Origin: Candidatus Omnitrophota bacterium
GTDB lineage: Bacteria > Omnitrophota > Koll11 > Zapsychrales > Zapsychraceae
NCBI GenBank assembly: GCA_023140095.1
Contig: JAGLMJ010000017.1
Location: 1-14,968 of the forward strand
Reading direction: 5' to 3'
Length of the DNA: 14,968 nt
Part shown: in pieces, positions 1-7,031 of the stretch
Layout: each line of letters opens with the position of its first letter
How positions within the stretch are numbered: the stretch's first letter is position 1
The notes under the pieces: model-generated
Databases searched by the model: none
The model's input: the letters and a program-made list of their open reading frames with translations, nothing else
What the model was told of the DNA's origin: nothing
Translations under genes and position numbers: made by a program

Positions 1-25
1 AAACCAACATTAAGCATTGCAATCA

Positions 26-56
26 TTAATGTTCAATCAAAACCATTGAACGTTAA
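26..56. repeat. Near-perfect palindrome downstream of the last gene
   Basis: Positions 26-37 and 45-56 are inverted copies matching at 11 of 12 positions, around a 7-nt loop. The stem could extend outward through a short gap, with ATTGC near 16-20 facing GCAAT near 61-65. Positions 6-13 (AACATTAA) can also pair with 26-33, so two alternative hairpins compete for the same strand. It lies about 25 bp past the stop codon at 81 on the minus strand, where a transcription terminator would be expected. However, no T-tract follows on that strand, so I do not call it an intrinsic terminator. It could instead stabilise the mRNA 3' end, or be another short-repeat element. Bases 1-80 hold no gene that I can see. 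Confidence 0.5.
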
Positions 57-80
57 TAAGGCAATGATACGAAATTTTGA

Positions 81-725
81 TTAAGAACCAGTATATATCG
101 CGAATACTATAGAAATTCCAAAACAAAAATAGATGCCTGTCGCAACCAACCCAAAGGCAAGCAACCGGATAATGTTCCTGTAGGGCCTGTCCTCTGAATA
201 ATACTTCCTTTTATTCACAAAATAAGAAACAGACCAATGCCAACCGATATCGGCTATCCAATGCCCCATAGCCACTGTTGCAAGGCCAGCCAGACCAAAC
301 AACAGAGACTTCAACACAACGGAAAGGCCAATGGTCGACCACCATATAAGAAAACCCGGACTGACAATACTGAAAAAAGCACCTCCGACCACAGATCCAT
401 AGTCGAATTCAACACCATCTTCCACCCGAAGGCTCATCTTTGCAGCGCCATAAAAAAGCATGATCCCCATAGCGATCAACGCGATACCGCCGAGCCCTGA
501 GACAAGCCGCATGAACCCTTCAGATGTCAACAGGCTCTTAAAGCCCAGAAAGATCAGCACAACAAAAAGGGCCTCAATGATGATATGCCCGATCGCAATA
601 CGCAATCCGACTGCCGTATCCTTTTTTAAGGACTCAGAAACAGTGAACAAAAATAAAGGACCTGGAATCATGGCCCCGGAGAGCCCTGTTCCGATCCCGA
701 TAAAAAAAAGTAAAATAAAACTCAC
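81..725 (-). CDS. LysE/RhtB-family small-molecule exporter
   Basis: This 214-residue protein is almost entirely hydrophobic, with about five to six predicted membrane segments. That fits the LysE superfamily of amino-acid and metabolite exporters (usual length 190-220). The N-terminal segment carries the family signature: a glycine-rich helix, then PGP at about residues 21-23, then a spaced G..IAIGH stretch at about 40-47. The start is a GTG at 725; AAGG lies 7 nt upstream (733-736), the same spacing seen at other starts here. It begins 23 bp after the gspM stop, so it is probably read through from the T2SS operon. Nothing suggests a role in secretion itself. The substrate cannot be told from sequence, and the second half (about 115-214) is less typical than the first. 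Confidence 0.75.
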   Translation of the reverse strand: MSFILLFFIGIGTGLSGAMIPGPLFLFTVSESLKKDTAVGLRIAIGHIIIEALFVVLIFLGFKSLLTSEGFMRLVSGLGGIALIAMGIMLFYGAAKMSLRVEDGVEFDYGSVVGGAFFSIVSPGFLIWWSTIGLSVVLKSLLFGLAGLATVAMGHWIADIGWHWSVSYFVNKRKYYSEDRPYRNIIRLLAFGLVATGIYFCFGISIVFAIYTGS

Positions 726-748
726 TTATCCGCCTTACGTGTTTTGCC

Positions 749-1306
749 TTACTCTGGAATGATCGCTTTTGAGATCGACGCGCTGCATGTGATAACACTG
801 GTCCCTTCTGTTTTTGGTCTAATCTCGTATCCTTCGATCTTAAGTAGTTGGCGGAAATTTGTTATGTTATGAAAGAAATGAAACGTCTGTTCCATTTGCG
901 CCTCAAAATTCAATTTAACAAAATACCGCGTCGAGACACCGTCCACATCTTTACCCGCAGGCTTGATATCGACCAAATAGACGGAAGATTTCTTGGCAAT
1001 ATTCTCCACTTCCTTCAAGAATTTTGTCACTTCCTTTTCCTCTGCTTCCGGCTGGGTTAAATAGGAGACATACAGTTTGCTCTCTCCTTCGATCCGCTTC
1101 TCCTGTGTCACAATAAGCAGGCTTTGCTCGATCTCCTCTTCCTGAAGGCTGATCGTCTCATTGAGCTCATCTATCTTTGAAAGGATCGGCGAGAGAATCA
1201 AGAGATCCAAAAGGACCAATCCAATGACAAAAACAGTCACATAAAAAATAGTGCGCTCCCGCTTCGATAAACGTGATATGAATGATACGATCCATTTGAT
1301 GTTCAT
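749..1306 (-). CDS. gspM: T2SS assembly-platform protein GspM (PilO-like)
   Basis: This 185-residue protein has a short basic cytoplasmic tail, one membrane helix at about residues 21-41, a coiled-coil stretch (about 42-75) and a C-terminal ferredoxin-like periplasmic domain. That layout is typical of GspM and of its type IV pilus counterpart PilO. The family is known to pair with GspL through these periplasmic domains in the inner-membrane platform. The call rests on layout plus position directly after gspL, because sequence conservation in this family is low. Its ATG shares one base with the gspL stop (TAATG at 1306), which predicts translational coupling; an AGGAA about 10 nt upstream lies inside gspL. 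It is the last recognisable gsp gene in the block. Confidence 0.8.
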   Translation of the reverse strand: MNIKWIVSFISRLSKRERTIFYVTVFVIGLVLLDLLILSPILSKIDELNETISLQEEEIEQSLLIVTQEKRIEGESKLYVSYLTQPEAEEKEVTKFLKEVENIAKKSSVYLVDIKPAGKDVDGVSTRYFVKLNFEAQMEQTFHFFHNITNFRQLLKIEGYEIRPKTEGTSVITCSASISKAIIPE

Positions 1307-2772
1307 TAGCCCGTCTTTCCTAAAACATTTTCAAGAGTGCAGATGATCTCAAAATCAACAATTTCTTCACCATCTTCTTTACGTTTTGTTGTTCTCTTAG
1401 ACTCAACATTTTTAAAGAATCCCGACTCCTCCATGTTCCCGATAAAGGAGAAGACCGTTCCCATCGTCCGCGAATTCCCTTCGATGGAAAATCTCCCCTG
1501 CAAACTGAATTTGATACCGTTGATCTGAATATCCGTCGGAATAAGATCATATAATTCCGCCAAAGCCCCTATGGCAATATGGCGGTCCTTCAGCTCCCTT
1601 TTGATCAACCGCATTTGTGAAAAGTCCTTCTCCAGACGCTTGGAAGCCTGGATCACAGGTTCATATGTTTCGCTTAGATCATTTAAATAGGCAGCCTTAA
1701 AGTAGATCTTACTGATCAGCATGAGGCAGAGCATCGCCAGAATCGTCATGATATAGACGCCGGCCGTGACCAGATCCTTGCTTTTTTCTTCAAACTTTTT
1801 TCTTAATTTAATTTCTTCCGGAATAAGGTTGATCTGTATGCGGGCCGGGGTGATCAGCGGCGCAATCACATCTAAGAATGAATCCTGCCCGACGGAAAGG
1901 CTTTTCTTGAGCTCCTGGGATGCCATAGGCGATTGATCAAGATAAGGAAAGTATTTGATAGGCATGTAGAGCATCTTGCTCAGCAGGTCCTGAAGCTCGC
2001 TCTCTTCCCTGATCGAGCCCATCAAAATGATCTCCTCCGGCATGGAACCAATATCTTCGCTTTGATAGGTTTCAAGAGATTTCTTCACTTCATCAACAAA
2101 GCGCATCTGATACCGGTCCTGCTCGCTGGTCAGATGCTGTTTTCCAATGGGGATACTCCGGATAAAAATAACTTCACCTTTGCAGATATTAATAAAATCC
2201 GTAAAATGGGCATCAACATGAATGAGCGTTTGTACCGTCCCCGCCTGCCCGATCTTCAACGCGCTTGAGGAAAGACGCGTGATCACCTCAGGAGTGAAAT
2301 ATACTTTCTCGACCCTTAAACCGGCTCTTTCTAATATATCGATCTGCCGGCGGATCACGCTAAGGGTCACAATGATCAGGAGGATCTTTGTATAATTTTC
2401 CCGGTAAGCCCCGATATTGATGTAATCAATAACGATCTCTTCACGGGAATAGGGCGTATGCCTGCCGGCCTGAAGGTCAACGATCTCCCTGATCTCGCGG
2501 GCATCGAGAGAAGGGATCTCAATGTTCTTGGCAATGGTCGCATGGGAAGGAACAGTCACGATCACTTCCGGCGAATACAGCTTGAGACTGTCGAGCGATG
2601 AGCGGATGGATTTGGTGATCTCATCGTCCGAGAGCCCTTGGATCTCATAGCTGACCAGATCAACCAGCTCTTTTCTCGTCGGTGAAACCTTCGCATAAGC
2701 GAGCTTGAGATTGTCACCACTCAAGCTGACGCAAATGATATCCTTGATGCCTATGTGGGGGAATACACTCAT
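1306..2772 (-). CDS. gspL: T2SS platform protein GspL (PilM-PilN-like)
   Basis: This 488-residue protein has three parts. Residues about 7-300 form an actin-like cytoplasmic domain resembling PilM, with a glycine-poor first phosphate loop (IGIKDIICVSLSG) and VTVPS at about 72-76. A linker with INLIPEE at about 314-320 matches the start motif of PilN proteins. It is followed by a membrane helix (about 334-356), a coiled coil and a PilN-like periplasmic ferredoxin fold. GspL links the GspE motor to GspF/GspM through its cytoplasmic domain. At 488 residues it is longer than typical GspL (about 400) and reads as a nearly full PilM fused to PilN. The phosphate loop looks degraded compared with ATP-binding PilM. 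The start at 2772 fits the domain edge but has only a weak ribosome binding site. A candidate promoter lies just upstream. Confidence 0.85.
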   Translation of the reverse strand: MSVFPHIGIKDIICVSLSGDNLKLAYAKVSPTRKELVDLVSYEIQGLSDDEITKSIRSSLDSLKLYSPEVIVTVPSHATIAKNIEIPSLDAREIREIVDLQAGRHTPYSREEIVIDYINIGAYRENYTKILLIIVTLSVIRRQIDILERAGLRVEKVYFTPEVITRLSSSALKIGQAGTVQTLIHVDAHFTDFINICKGEVIFIRSIPIGKQHLTSEQDRYQMRFVDEVKKSLETYQSEDIGSMPEEIILMGSIREESELQDLLSKMLYMPIKYFPYLDQSPMASQELKKSLSVGQDSFLDVIAPLITPARIQINLIPEEIKLRKKFEEKSKDLVTAGVYIMTILAMLCLMLISKIYFKAAYLNDLSETYEPVIQASKRLEKDFSQMRLIKRELKDRHIAIGALAELYDLIPTDIQINGIKFSLQGRFSIEGNSRTMGTVFSFIGNMEESGFFKNVESKRTTKRKEDGEEIVDFEIICTLENVLGKTG

Positions 2773-2781
2773 TATTTATTC

Positions 2782-2938
2782 AGGTTAAGGTTTATTAATG
2801 TTGGAAAATGTTATAAAGGTTACAGAGGTTACCGTCAATAGACGGTCTTATGTTACCTGAGGTTGAAACGATGCAACCTCATGCAACCTGAAACTATCGT
2901 ATAGCCGCAACCTTTCCAACCTTTCCAACATTCCTAAC
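2782..2938. repeat. Inverted-arm short-repeat element A (9-bp units)
   Basis: This element fills most of the 200-bp gap between gspK and gspL, which holds no gene. The left arm has three consecutive 9-bp units of pattern GTTAnnnnn (2810-2836), preceded by a related 10-bp unit. The right arm has three 9-bp units of pattern CAACnTTnC (2908-2934). The arms are inverted relative to each other; 2797-2807 and 2922-2932 match perfectly over 11 bp. Two smaller perfect hairpins sit inside: ACCGTC-AATA-GACGGT at 2831-2846, and GAGGTTG/CAACCTC at 2859-2880 with an 8-nt loop. It shares this architecture, but not sequence, with the elements at 6048, 6916 and 8356. Confidence 0.75.
2810..2838 (-). promoter_or_regulatory. 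Candidate sigma70-type promoter for gspL-gspM-lysE
   Basis: Read on the minus strand, TTGACG (2838-2833) is followed after exactly 17 bp by TATAAC (2815-2810). Each box matches five of six consensus bases at the ideal spacing. Transcription would start near 2803, about 30 nt before the gspL ATG at 2772. The -35 box overlaps the small hairpin at 2831-2846 and the -10 box lies in the 9-bp repeat arm, so the promoter is formed from repeat sequence. Such matches occur by chance, and the host's sigma-factor preference is unknown. Confidence 0.45.
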
Positions 2939-2972
2939 TTAAAATTTTTTCAACACATCTTCGTCTTGCCAG

Positions 2973-3986
2973 TTAAATCTCCTCACGCCAATATTTGATC
3001 TGTCCTGTCCTCTCTGCCACCGCCACGATCGTCGTCTGTCCTTTCTTGTGATCTAGCCGGCCGACACTGCGGATCATGAAATTCTCAGACTTTACCGTAA
3101 ACTTCCCTGCCGCAACCAAATTGCTCAAAACGGATATATCGCTCGGGCTTAAGTCGAAAACCTGGCTTAATCGCGGAATGATCGTCGCCGATTGAAGGAA
3201 TATATCATCGTCGCCTGTCCCGGCGATCATATCGGAACCCTTGCGGAATGATAATATATTTCCAACCACACGCCCATTAAGCCCCAGCGCCAATAACACC
3301 TCTCTGGACGCCGTATTGATATTGATTTCTCCCTCTCCATAAATAGTAACAAAGTATTTAAGTTTATCAAAGACTTCTTGGTCCATTTTATCAACAAGCA
3401 ATAATTCCTCGATCACTTCGAAGTCGCTGTCTTTCGCCTCAAAGGAATTCTTTTTGCCTCTGTAATCAGAATCTTCCGCTCCAAATTGCGGATGCTGGAA
3501 AAAAGAATCTTTATCCCGCCAGTCAATAATACAGTAAGCCAACTCCTGGGCGTCCCAATGCGTTATATTTGCAACCGTTTCGATCAGCCGTGTGATGACC
3601 TCAACTTCGGCTTTGTTCAAATTAATCTTGCTCTCTTCATCCTGCAGGCCATACATGATCCTGGAATATTCCCCGTCACGATGATGATAACTAACCGTAA
3701 ATGTCCCTTTTCCGACGCAAATGTCCTGAAAAGTATCCGACTGGTCGTTCCATCTTTCTCCGAGAAAATCCGCGGCAAAAATGGCATCCTCTTTGCGTAA
3801 CTGGACAATAGCCTGTTTGACTCCCGCCTCCGCGATCAGATAGCGGGTATCCCTGTCATCCAGCCGATAGACAAGGGTGATTTTCTGGCGGACGATCACC
3901 CCAAGCTGCACGGCAAAGATGGTCAGTAAAAATAACGACCATAGGGCGATGATCATCGTGCTCCCGCGAATGTTGTCTCTGCTCAT
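2973..3986 (-). CDS. gspK: T2SS minor pseudopilin GspK
   Basis: This is a 337-residue protein with a prepilin-type start: a leader ending in RG (Gly8), then a hydrophobic helix beginning STMIIALWSLFLL. The +5 residue is Ile rather than Glu, a known peculiarity of GspK. The unusually long body (other pseudopilins are about 120-215 residues) contains GLQDEESKINLN, characteristic of GspK, and two helix-hairpin-helix-like regions including EININTAS. In known systems GspK caps the pseudopilus tip with GspI and GspJ. I chose the ATG at 3986 over one at 4016: it overlaps the gspJ stop as ATGA, has GAGG 7 nt upstream (3994-3997), and leaves a normal-length leader. A 200-bp gap follows before gspL. 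Confidence 0.93.
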   Translation of the reverse strand: MSRDNIRGSTMIIALWSLFLLTIFAVQLGVIVRQKITLVYRLDDRDTRYLIAEAGVKQAIVQLRKEDAIFAADFLGERWNDQSDTFQDICVGKGTFTVSYHHRDGEYSRIMYGLQDEESKINLNKAEVEVITRLIETVANITHWDAQELAYCIIDWRDKDSFFQHPQFGAEDSDYRGKKNSFEAKDSDFEVIEELLLVDKMDQEVFDKLKYFVTIYGEGEININTASREVLLALGLNGRVVGNILSFRKGSDMIAGTGDDDIFLQSATIIPRLSQVFDLSPSDISVLSNLVAAGKFTVKSENFMIRSVGRLDHKKGQTTIVAVAERTGQIKYWREEI

Positions 3987-4630
3987 TTTCCTTCCTCGTC
4001 GACAAACGGCCAGCAACAGGCTGACGGTATCGGAACTGTTTTGACAAATTCCTGCTCAAATCCCCCTTTTGGGATACCAACCCTGATCTTGACAATAAGC
4101 GGCACATTTTCTTCAACCTCCGCCCCGAAAGACTCATCCCGCTCCTGCCAGCTTGTGACCCATGAATATTTCTTTCTCTCTGCATTATAGACAAAATATT
4201 CAAACTGCAGCGAACTGATCCCTTCCGCCAGCACCCGTTTGCGCCCGGATTTTTTGTGGTAAACCTCACTGTAATTCGCCTGGGATTTATACAGCTCTTT
4301 CTTTCTCCGGTTGAATGAATAGGTCACCTGCCCGATAGAATCTTCGACCCCTCCCTTATCATGATGCTTGATCCTCGTCGGAAAACGAACCTGGCTTTTT
4401 CCCCCGTGGAACCTAAGGCCTGTCATCTTAAAACTGTTGCGCAGGTCATAGGATATATTCTTAAAGAACAGGCCGACATCTTCCGTGCCGATCGGCTGAG
4501 AAACGCGCTGCCAAATGCTGACTCCTCTGACAAAGGTCCCATAAACGACCATGCCGACAACCGATAAAATGGCGGCCACCAGCAAAAGTTCAATAAGCGT
4601 GAATCCGTCTTTATCCGAAGTTTTCTTCAT
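3983..4630 (-). CDS. gspJ: T2SS minor pseudopilin GspJ
   Basis: This is a 215-residue prepilin-like protein. A 9-residue leader ends at Gly9 before FTLIELLLVAAIL, with the conserved Glu at +5 (Glu14) and a single hydrophobic helix. Its length is normal for GspJ, and the globular part has the GspJ feel: W-R near residue 40 and a late SLQFEYF. It forms the pseudopilus tip complex with GspI and GspK. Its ATG lies 20 bp inside the end of gspI, and its TGA overlaps the gspK ATG, so the three tip genes are translationally linked. No strong ribosome binding site precedes it, which fits translation by coupling. It could be a generic minor prepilin, but its place between gspI and gspK makes GspJ the best reading. 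Confidence 0.88.
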   Translation of the reverse strand: MKKTSDKDGFTLIELLLVAAILSVVGMVVYGTFVRGVSIWQRVSQPIGTEDVGLFFKNISYDLRNSFKMTGLRFHGGKSQVRFPTRIKHHDKGGVEDSIGQVTYSFNRRKKELYKSQANYSEVYHKKSGRKRVLAEGISSLQFEYFVYNAERKKYSWVTSWQERDESFGAEVEENVPLIVKIRVGIPKGGFEQEFVKTVPIPSACCWPFVDEEGK

Positions 4631-5042
4631 TATACACTTTCAACTGGGGTGGTAATAGATAAGCCGCACGAGAAGACCTGACCCTTTTGCTTCCCTGCTT
4701 CCAGGAAAGGGTCAGATCGATCTTATACAATCCTTGGTTCTCATTGACCGGACTAATGGTCATGGACCAATCAAACGTCTTATGGTCACGAACGATCCGG
4801 CCGGAGGTTTCCCCCGGTTCCAATATTTGCGTCTGTGTTAACTGGCTCTGGACCTCCGCGATCTTTTCATTGATCCAATCTTGCGTGCCTAAATAGTTGG
4901 TATAGTACCCAAAGGTATCCATAGAAACGAACAGCGCCTCATAGATCGTGACAATGCCAAACGCTAGAATAGCGACGGTCACGAGCAACTCGACCATCGT
5001 AAAGCCTTTTGCTCTTTTGGGGAGTCGGGTTCTTTGTTTCAT
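4611..5042 (-). CDS. gspI: T2SS minor pseudopilin GspI
   Basis: This is a 143-residue protein with a basic 13-residue leader ending in Gly13. The mature start is FTMVELLVTVAILAFGI with Glu at +5, the class III signal cut by prepilin peptidase (GspO). Its small size, the single N-terminal helix and the position directly before gspJ and gspK identify it as GspI-like, the protein that nucleates the I-J-K tip. The region DWSMTISPVNENQGLYKIDL resembles the GspI core strand (about residues 91-110). The start at 5042 gives a sensible leader, but no clear ribosome binding site precedes it. It lies 27 bp after the coiled-coil gene. The assignment to GspI rather than another minor pilin rests partly on gene order. 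Confidence 0.82.
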   Translation of the reverse strand: MKQRTRLPKRAKGFTMVELLVTVAILAFGIVTIYEALFVSMDTFGYYTNYLGTQDWINEKIAEVQSQLTQTQILEPGETSGRIVRDHKTFDWSMTISPVNENQGLYKIDLTLSWKQGSKRVRSSRAAYLLPPQLKVYNEENFG

Positions 5043-5069
5043 TGATAGTTATAATTCGTAGGAACGGCG

Positions 5070-5642
5070 CTAATTGTCCTGAAAATAATCGATCTTTTCA
5101 TCAAGCCTGTAGATCTGCGTTTGAAGGCCATCGAGGTTTTCTTTAATAAACTCAATTTGAGGGTCTATCTTCTGAAGTTTTGACTGCATATCCCTGATCT
5201 TGTTGGTGATCTTCCGGTCAAGACGGGCCAGTTCGCTTTTGAGCAGCTCGATGTCTGCCAAAATACCCTCTAAGTCCTTGCTCGTGCCTCCCTGCGCTTC
5301 GCTCTCTGATCGACGCGTTTTAATTTCCTTCGCAAGATCCTCTTCAATGCCCTTTAGGTCTAACCGGAACCCATCGAATTCTTGCGTAAAATCATCCTTG
5401 ATCGCTTGAAATTCTTTTTCGATCTCCTCAAATTTAATGGATACATATTCTTCCGTCGGAAGAGGAGTGATCAGACCGCCCCGTTTTTCAACAGGCCAAT
5501 CGTCCGGAAGCTGAAAATTGTGTTGGCCTACTTTTTTTGAGTTTTGTGCGTAGCTATTGCCGCACAGAACACCTATCACGCCTATGCTGACGATAAGGAT
5601 GAAACCAAAATACGCGCGTTTTCCGACAAACCCGGCGTTCAT
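5070..5642 (-). CDS. Exported coiled-coil protein of unknown function
   Basis: I do not recognise a family for this 190-residue protein. It begins with a basic stretch and a hydrophobic helix (about residues 11-28) ending SYA-Q, which looks like a signal peptidase I site. A Cys precedes it, but the surrounding residues do not form a lipobox. A proline-containing linker (about 38-65) follows. Residues about 68-190 are highly charged heptad-rich helix with many E, K, L and I, i.e. a long coiled coil. I prefer the ATG at 5642: GGAG at 5650-5653 lies 7 nt upstream, whereas for the ATG at 5648 it would be only 1 nt away. It occupies the slot between gspG and gspI where gspH often sits, but has no prepilin signal, so it is not a GspH. 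A periplasmic T2SS accessory is possible. Confidence 0.7.
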   Translation of the reverse strand: MNAGFVGKRAYFGFILIVSIGVIGVLCGNSYAQNSKKVGQHNFQLPDDWPVEKRGGLITPLPTEEYVSIKFEEIEKEFQAIKDDFTQEFDGFRLDLKGIEEDLAKEIKTRRSESEAQGGTSKDLEGILADIELLKSELARLDRKITNKIRDMQSKLQKIDPQIEFIKENLDGLQTQIYRLDEKIDYFQDN

Positions 5643-5649
5643 GTCCATT

Positions 5650-5653
5650 CTCC
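5650..5653 (-). promoter_or_regulatory. Ribosome binding site deciding the coiled-coil gene start
   Basis: GGAG on the minus strand, overlapping the gspG TAG stop. It is 7 nt from the ATG at 5642 and 1 nt from the ATG at 5648, so the downstream start is favoured. Confidence 0.6.
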
Positions 5654-6177
5654 TATTCCCAATTTGTAATATCGTCGTTGCCCTCTTTACCGTCTTTTCC
5701 TAATGAAAAAAGATCATAGTCCTGCTTGCGATGCGTGCCGGGCGATTCATATTGGTATTGCCGCCCCCAAGAATCGATCGGTTTTGACTCAAGATACGGC
5801 CCATTCCAATTGCCCGCAGAGGAAGGCTGGCTCAATAAGGCCTCTAACCCCTCGTCGGTCGTCGGAAATGTCCCGTTGTCTAATTCATACAGCTTTAAAG
5901 CCGTCGCGATGTTCGCCTTGATATCCGCCCTCGTCGCGCTCATCCTCGCCTGTTCCGATCGCCCGACCATCCGGGGCAAGACCATAGCCGATAAAGCGCC
6001 GATAATGATCACGACAAGCATGAGTTCGATCAAGGTAAAACCTTTGTTAGACTTTAGACCATAGACCTTAGACCTTAGACTCAGACATCGCCAATGCGGT
6101 GCCCGAGAATAGCCCGTGAACAGTCGTTCTACTGTAAGTCTATAGTCTACAGTCTTAAGTCTATAGTCTATTTTCAT
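5653..6177 (-). CDS. gspG: Major pseudopilin GspG with an abnormally long leader
   Basis: This is a 174-residue precursor of the main pseudopilus subunit. The mature part starts FTLIELMLVVIIIGALSAMV, with Glu at +5, and runs 128 residues. It ends with hallmarks of GspG: DSWGRQYQYESPG, then YDLFSLGKDGKEG and DITNW, the region that binds calcium in known GspG. The oddity is the leader. The start at 6177 overlaps the upstream gene's stop (ATGA) and has GGAGG 7 nt before it. From there 46 residues precede the processing glycine, against about 6-10 usually. I found no usable in-frame ATG, GTG or TTG closer to the pilin signal. Nearly all of the leader is translated from repeat element B (6048-6172), giving repetitive peptides such as DYRLKTVDYRL. 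An upstream ATG at 6207 is less likely because it lacks this context. Confidence 0.93.
   Translation of the reverse strand: MKIDYRLKTVDYRLTVERLFTGYSRAPHWRCLSLRSKVYGLKSNKGFTLIELMLVVIIIGALSAMVLPRMVGRSEQARMSATRADIKANIATALKLYELDNGTFPTTDEGLEALLSQPSSAGNWNGPYLESKPIDSWGRQYQYESPGTHRKQDYDLFSLGKDGKEGNDDITNWE
6048..6172. repeat. Inverted-arm heptamer element B inside the gspG leader
   Basis: The left arm (6048-6082) is five exact back-to-back 7-bp units of pattern TAGACnn. The right arm (6138-6172) is five exact units of pattern GTCTnnn. The two patterns are reverse complements, so the arms can pair imperfectly around a 55-bp core that shows no heptamer pattern. The element begins 2 bp after the gspG start codon on the minus strand and ends just before the codons for the processing site. 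It is therefore translated throughout. Confidence 0.85.
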
Positions 6178-7031
6178 TTTTCTTCCTCCATAATGTATTT
6201 TTTCCACTTTTCCTCCAGGTCCTTAATGCTTCGTATAGAAACCGGATAAGCAAACTTTAATGAATTTTCGATGCTTTTTCCGTCGCGCAATTGCCGGCAG
6301 AACATGTTGAACCGCGCCGCGCTATATTTGGTAATAAGAAAACCCACCAACGACACCGCCTGCACATAATAGGTCTGGACGAGCTCCGGATCGTTGCTCT
6401 TGCGCACATCCAATATCATCATTTGGTTTAAGGAGAGCAGTTTCCTGCTCTGTGCCAATCGTCCGATCGCCGCTTTGACCGCTTTTCTCTTGTGCGGCTC
6501 CATCCATTGCGCAACCCCCTCATCCAGCCATAGAGGGACCTCGCCCTTAAAGCCTACATAATCCCTGAAAATAAGATGGGTCATTTCATGAGGAAGAAGC
6601 ATCTTTAAGAACCCGTCGCTCCAAGCGTAACTTACGATCTCTTTCTCGGCGTACTTCGCCATACCTTCCGACCAATCGGGCTGTCCGGTCTTCTTTAAAA
6701 AAGTTTTGCGGTCAGGATAAATGGTGATCTTAGCCCGGTGGTCCCACGTCCAAAATCCCGAATAACGCTGATATCCAAGCTCGGAAGCAATTCTTTTGTA
6801 ATAGATCTCAGCCTGACGCGAAACATCTTTTGCAAAATCCTGGTTGTCGACAAAATAAACGATAAAGTGCTCGCTTTTGATCTCGCGCCATTCCTGGCTA
6901 TATGATATCGTAACCGAAAATAGAAGATAGAAAATAGAAAATAGAGTCAGGCTTATAACTCCTGGTAAAAATCGTTTATCCAGAAGTCCTTTCGTCTTAA
7001 GCCTGTTGCCTGTCTGTTGACCGTTTCCCAT
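6174..7031 (-). CDS. Exported gluzincin-type peptidase MA-like protein
   Basis: This 285-residue protein has a zinc-metallopeptidase motif, HEMTH (about residues 148-152), and a downstream WLDEG whose Glu (about 171) would be the third zinc ligand, as in gluzincins. The domain layout, including EHFIVYF near the mature start and the spacing of the two motifs, fits the peptidase MA-like family. An N-terminal basic stretch, then a hydrophobic core LFSIFYLLFS and SYSQ, suggests Sec export, so the enzyme would act in the envelope or outside. The start is uncertain: the ATG at 7031 has GGAAG 7 nt upstream, while the ATG at 7076 gives 15 more residues without a good site. Both the ribosome binding site and the signal core are encoded in repeat element C. 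The gene sits between gspF and gspG and overlaps gspG by 4 bp. Substrate unknown; it may be a T2SS client or a pseudopilus or envelope factor. Confidence 0.85.
   Translation of the reverse strand: MGNGQQTGNRLKTKGLLDKRFLPGVISLTLFSIFYLLFSVTISYSQEWREIKSEHFIVYFVDNQDFAKDVSRQAEIYYKRIASELGYQRYSGFWTWDHRAKITIYPDRKTFLKKTGQPDWSEGMAKYAEKEIVSYAWSDGFLKMLLPHEMTHLIFRDYVGFKGEVPLWLDEGVAQWMEPHKRKAVKAAIGRLAQSRKLLSLNQMMILDVRKSNDPELVQTYYVQAVSLVGFLITKYSAARFNMFCRQLRDGKSIENSLKFAYPVSIRSIKDLEEKWKKYIMEEEK
6185..6189 (-). promoter_or_regulatory. Strong ribosome binding site for gspG
   Basis: GGAGG on the minus strand, 7 nt before the ATG at 6177. Together with the ATGA overlap it fixes the gspG start upstream of the repeat-encoded leader. 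Confidence 0.8.

Noticed and set aside
3987..4016. Upstream start for gspK at 4016
   Set aside because: It would give an 18-residue leader and lacks the ATGA coupling and GAGG spacing seen for 3986.
5570..5642. Lipoprotein signal on the coiled-coil protein
   Set aside because: The Cys near the end of the hydrophobic helix is preceded by GVL, which does not match a lipobox; SYA-Q fits signal peptidase I better.
6048..6172. CRISPR-like or VNTR array
   Set aside because: Units are 7 bp, back to back without spacers, and the two arms are inverted; no cas genes are present. The pattern does not fit a CRISPR array.
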